In this document: positions 5,577 through 7,558 of the stretch, piece by piece
Layout of the letters: the number at the start of each line of letters is the position of its first letter
Position numbering within the stretch: position 1 is the stretch's first letter
DNA from: Methanobrevibacter sp.
GTDB taxonomy: Archaea; Methanobacteriota; Methanobacteria; Methanobacteriales; Methanobacteriaceae
DNA length: 7,558 bases
NCBI GenBank assembly: GCA_017652345.1
Contig: JAGCBE010000366.1
Span: forward strand, 1 to 7,558
Direction: 5' to 3'
Position numbers and translations under genes: made by a program
The notes under the pieces: generated by a model
What the model saw: the letters and a program-made list of their open reading frames with translations, nothing else
Database searches by the model: none
Told to the model about the DNA's origin: nothing

Positions 5577-5792
5577 CTATTCATCCTTTCCCAAAAATTC
5601 TTTATCAAAGAAGCATATATGCTTCCAATCACCGGTTAGAAGTTCATAATTCATTTTATTAATATCACCTTTTGTTTTGACAATATATCTAAAATGATTT
5701 TTAGCAAAAACTTCATTTTCTTCATCAAAACGCATCAATTCTTTTCGCCTTGCGTTTCTTCGCTTTAATTTGAAACATATAATATATTTCAA
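5577..5792 (-). CDS. Small basic protein of unknown function, TTG start
   Basis: A 71-aa protein without a recognised family. The N-terminus is strongly basic (FKLKRRNARRKEL, about 7-19) and the rest looks like a small strand/helix domain (HFRYIVKTKG, then WKHICFFDKEFLG). The likely start is TTG at 5792, eight bases after AAGGAAGT. An ATG at 5799 is in another frame and opens only 24 codons. An internal ATG at 5735 would give 52 aa with a weak ribosome binding site and remove the basic region. The gene begins 19 bases after the previous stop and ends one base before the next start. Confidence 0.62.
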   Translation of the reverse strand: MKYIICFKLKRRNARRKELMRFDEENEVFAKNHFRYIVKTKGDINKMNYELLTGDWKHICFFDKEFLGKDE

Positions 5793-5811
5793 TTTGCATC
5801 ACTTCCTTTCT

Positions 5812-6024
5812 CTAATATAATACATGAATTTCACTTATATCTTTGAAATGAATTTCAGTATCTTCAATTTTGCCTTTTTCCGAAACAAACCATCCTGGTT
5901 TGTGATAGTTGTATTTTTCAGAACAATTTGGAAAACATAAAATTCTTCCAATTATAGCTGTGTTATTTTTAAATACAACTTCACACATTCTGTTTCTAAA
6001 TCTGTCGGTGTTTTCTAATCTCAT
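5812..6024 (-). CDS. Small beta-rich protein of unknown function
   Basis: A 70-aa protein, first gene after the promoter at 6088-6060. The pattern CEVVFKNNTAIIGRILCFPN, then GWFVSE, then IHFKDISEIHVLY looks like a small SH3- or Sm-like beta barrel, a frequent fold in short phage proteins, but I cannot name a family. The ATG at 6024 is preceded by AAGGAAGG eight bases upstream. A longer frame starting at 6069 would begin upstream of the predicted transcript start and is rejected. It heads a run of four genes ending at the terminator at 4742. Confidence 0.72.
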   Translation of the reverse strand: MRLENTDRFRNRMCEVVFKNNTAIIGRILCFPNCSEKYNYHKPGWFVSEKGKIEDTEIHFKDISEIHVLY

Positions 6025-6059
6025 ATTTGAAACCTTCCTTTCCGCTTTTCTTAAAAATG

Positions 6060-6088
6060 AGTATACCAAACTTTTTATTGTTTGTAAA
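6060..6088 (-). promoter_or_regulatory. Sigma70-type promoter of the small-gene cluster
   Basis: On the minus strand, TTTACA (6088-6083), a 17-bp spacer and TATACT (6065-6060) preceded by TGG give an extended -10 promoter with the same geometry as the other two. Transcription should start near 6053, about a dozen bases before the AAGGAAGG of the 70-aa gene. The -10 itself overlaps one copy of a GTATAC-containing direct repeat. Confidence 0.75.
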
Positions 6089-6108
6089 GTAGGTATACCA
6101 ACTTTTTA
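6061..6108. repeat. Two GTATACCAA(A)CTTTTTA direct repeats flanking the -35
   Basis: GTATACCAAACTTTTTA (6061-6077) and GTATACCAACTTTTTA (6093-6108) differ by one inserted A and are spaced 32 bp start to start, about three helical turns. One copy covers the -10 and the other lies just upstream of the -35. They resemble the shared element at the other two promoters (GTATACTAATTTTA). Binding to both would straddle RNA polymerase's site, so repression or autoregulation is plausible here. Confidence 0.62.
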
Positions 6109-6112
6109 AAAA

Positions 6113-6370
6113 TTATTTTGGAAATGGAAAATTATCCCTATAAGGTCGGGTTGATGTTATATATCTGCCTAATGCATCAAGATATTGTTGATATAATTTT
6201 TCTTGATCAATATCAAATAAATCATTTATGGACCATGAAACATAATCATATCCGCCATCATAAGCATAAATCACAACAAGTTCATGAGTTTCTTTTATTC
6301 TTCCAAGGGCAAAATCATCATACGGAAAATCACCACATGGTCTTATTATTTCATATTCTTCTAATTTCAT
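6113..6370 (-). CDS. Small acidic protein of unknown function
   Basis: An 85-aa protein without a recognised family. It is rich in acidic and aromatic residues: a strand-like half (KLEEYEIIRPCGDFPYDDFALGRI, then LVVIYAYDGG) and a helical half (SINDLFDIDQEKLYQQYLDALGRYI, about 48-72). The ATG at 6370 has AAAGGGA at good spacing; a TTG at 6391 lies inside a palindrome and is rejected. It follows the packaging ATPase by 55 bases containing two palindromes and precedes the next promoter directly. No motif points to a function. Confidence 0.7.
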   Translation of the reverse strand: MKLEEYEIIRPCGDFPYDDFALGRIKETHELVVIYAYDGGYDYVSWSINDLFDIDQEKLYQQYLDALGRYITSTRPYRDNFPFPK

Positions 6371-6384
6371 AATATCCCTTTCTT

Positions 6385-6420
6385 TATTCAATATTGAATA
6401 ATTTATTCGTAATACGAATA
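6385..6420. promoter_or_regulatory. Pair of TATTC/GAATA palindromes between ATPase and the 85-aa gene
   Basis: TATTCAATATTGAATA (6385-6400) is a perfect 16-bp palindrome. TATTCGTAATACGAATA (6404-6420) has 7-bp perfect arms around three bases. Both share TATTC and GAATA half-sites, and their centres are about 20 bp apart, two helical turns. They fill most of the gap between ATPase stop and the next gene's ribosome binding site. They could be a repressor operator pair or RNA stem-loops in the message. No convincing -35/-10 pair was found here. Confidence 0.5.
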
Positions 6421-6425
6421 TTTTA

Positions 6426-7481
6426 TTATATTTTGAATATTTTCTTATAATTAATGATTAAATCATACATTGTATAATGTGAAAAAAGCATTCTATCTTC
6501 AATGCAGGCTTCACGCAAATCAACGATATAATCATAAAAGAATTTTTTCTGTTCGTTTTCTCTTGATAAATTGTAAACAGGGCATGAATTGTTTTTTGAA
6601 TAATTTGCATAATAATACCCATCTTTTTGATAAATGAAAACCTGTTTCTTCTTATAAATATATGAAACAATAGGTTTATAATTCTTCATGCGCTGATGTT
6701 TTACAGCTGAAAAATCATCATATGCAAACGAACCTGAAAAAGACATATCATGCCATGCGGTTCCTTTCATCGCAATTTCAATTCCGCTTTTTTCTTCATC
6801 CGGTGCATCGGGCATATAAATTTTATGAAGAAATATTTTTCTTTCTTCCTGATATACAATGGGTGTGTTTCTTAGATCCATATCAGCAGCAACATCAGTT
6901 ATATCCAAAATATTAAATGTTGGGTTATTAATACTTGTTGCATTGGCAAGACAAATTAATTTTAATTCTCCCCTGCCACGCTTGATTCTATCTCTTGAAA
7001 TAGTCATATAAATATCAAGAAGTGCATCACCTTCATTTCTTTTAACAACTTCATATGATTTTGGGATAAATTCATCAAATATAAGGAAGTCTGCTTCTGA
7101 TAAATCAAAACCTTTAACATCTGATGCAGCTGATAATGCAACAACATATCCAACCGGTGCGCCTGTCGGTTCGCCTTCTTCGTTTGAGTGATAAAAACCG
7201 CCAATTCCTTTTTGAATCTTTTGTGCTTTTATATCCCATCCAAAATCACGATTCAAGGGTACAAAAGGCGATAAATCAAAAGTTACGCCCTTTTTATGTG
7301 CGCATAATAAATCAATATCATCTTTTGTTCTTTTAAGAAAAACAAACTTTTTCTTATCTTCAATCATCATGCGAAGCGTACTATATGTTTTGCCCGGACC
7401 ACGCGCCGACCATATTAAATAACACCATGCATCGGGAAAAGCTTTTAAATCTTCTCTTATATCATAATATTTATTAGCCAT
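6426..7481 (-). CDS. DNA packaging ATPase, phi29 gp16-like
   Basis: A 351-aa motor ATPase that should drive genome entry into the prohead. Walker A is WSARGPGKT (24-32; phi29 has GARGIGKS), with the Arg-Gly pair and catalytic-loop Lys31. Walker B is FLIFDEF (132-138), with Asp136 and Glu137, followed by ICLANATSINNP (176-187), equivalent to phi29 CLSNAVSVVNP. The RTKDD segment after strand 2 (51-55) matches the phi29 RRYK position. The C-terminal third (about 230-351) is divergent and would correspond to the RNase H-like domain. The length is close to gp16 (332 aa). The ATG at 7481 is chosen because AGGTGA lies eight to nine bases upstream; a GTG at 7493 is inside that site. In phi29 this ATPase works on a packaging RNA, so the phage may encode one. 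Confidence 0.92.
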   Translation of the reverse strand: MANKYYDIREDLKAFPDAWCYLIWSARGPGKTYSTLRMMIEDKKKFVFLKRTKDDIDLLCAHKKGVTFDLSPFVPLNRDFGWDIKAQKIQKGIGGFYHSNEEGEPTGAPVGYVVALSAASDVKGFDLSEADFLIFDEFIPKSYEVVKRNEGDALLDIYMTISRDRIKRGRGELKLICLANATSINNPTFNILDITDVAADMDLRNTPIVYQEERKIFLHKIYMPDAPDEEKSGIEIAMKGTAWHDMSFSGSFAYDDFSAVKHQRMKNYKPIVSYIYKKKQVFIYQKDGYYYANYSKNNSCPVYNLSRENEQKKFFYDYIVDLREACIEDRMLFSHYTMYDLIINYKKIFKI

Positions 7482-7558
7482 TATTGATTTCACCTGCTTT
7501 CTTTATCTTTTGCATCAATCTTCTTTTATTCATATATTTAGTGTTTGCCGGAAGCGAA
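7474..7558 (-). CDS. 3' end of an upstream gene overlapping the ATPase start (partial)
   Basis: One minus-strand frame (phase from 7557) is open from the window edge for 27 codons and ends in TAA (7476-7474) just inside the ATPase gene, an 8-base overlap (ATGGCTAA). The visible end, SLPANTKYMNKRRLMQKIKK then AGEINNG, is Lys/Arg-rich. The other two minus frames are closed within 30 bases. The overlap and the lack of any other space for the ATPase ribosome binding site fit a compact phage operon. No function can be read. Confidence 0.5.
   Translation of the reverse strand, partial: SLPANTKYMNKRRLMQKIKKAGEINNG

Noticed and set aside
5726..5799. A 24-codon frame from the ATG at 5799
   Set aside because: Its ATG is too close to the AAGGAAGT site, it is in another frame from the 71-aa gene, and it encodes a short Lys-rich peptide with no further support.
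6425..6453. A promoter inside the end of the ATPase gene (TATAAT at 6430-6425)
   Set aside because: The -10 matches, but no -35 is found at 17 bp (TAATTA) and there is no extended -10, unlike the other three promoters.

Overview
This window is a compact, AT-rich piece of a tailed-phage genome. Every supported gene reads on the minus strand, so transcription runs from position 7558 towards 1. It looks like a short-tailed phage distantly related to Bacillus phage phi29 (Salasmaviridae/Picovirinae type). The evidence is a gp16-type DNA packaging ATPase, a gp9-type tail knob protein with a Gly/Ala-rich hydrophobic segment, a gp7-like coiled-coil scaffold candidate next to a major capsid protein, a small holin-like protein and an amidase endolysin with an SH3 domain. 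Strong purine-rich ribosome binding sites (AAGGAAGG, AAAGGGGG) and the Gram-positive style of the endolysin suggest a low-GC Firmicutes host. A gut habitat is my guess from the style of the small proteins. Terminal protein and DNA polymerase genes, expected in a phi29 relative, are not in the window.

Layout in the direction of transcription: the tail of an upstream frame (7558-7474) overlaps the packaging ATPase (7481-6426). Two palindromes (6420-6385) then precede an 85-codon gene (6370-6113). A sigma70-type promoter (6088-6060) opens a cluster of four small genes (6024-4954) ending in a SpoVG-like, possibly ssDNA-binding protein. A strong hairpin terminator (4768-4742) closes this unit. A second promoter (4675-4647) drives a tightly packed operon: amidase endolysin, a 73-aa gene, a holin-like protein and the tail knob (4621-2043), closed by a second terminator (2012-1983). 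A control region of about 265 bases (2042-1776) holds tandem 10-bp repeats, a third promoter and a GC-rich folded RNA leader. It is followed by the scaffold candidate, the major capsid protein, a hairpin, and the first codons of one more gene at the edge.

Three points stand out. (1) The three promoters share one architecture: extended -10, 17-bp spacer, and a GTATAC-centred element just upstream of the -35. That element is identical over 18 bp at two of them, which points to a common phage regulator. (2) The leader of the capsid transcript can fold into a nested, possibly pseudoknotted RNA. It is a candidate control element, or speculatively a counterpart of the phi29 packaging RNA. (3) The SpoVG-like gene ends at a UGA, but its frame continues for 49 codons. 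This continuation encodes a four-cysteine cluster and an SSB-like acidic tail ending in Pro-Phe, and no start codon is available for it, so UGA readthrough or a recent stop mutation is likely. All motif and fold readings were made by eye; no alignment or folding program was run.
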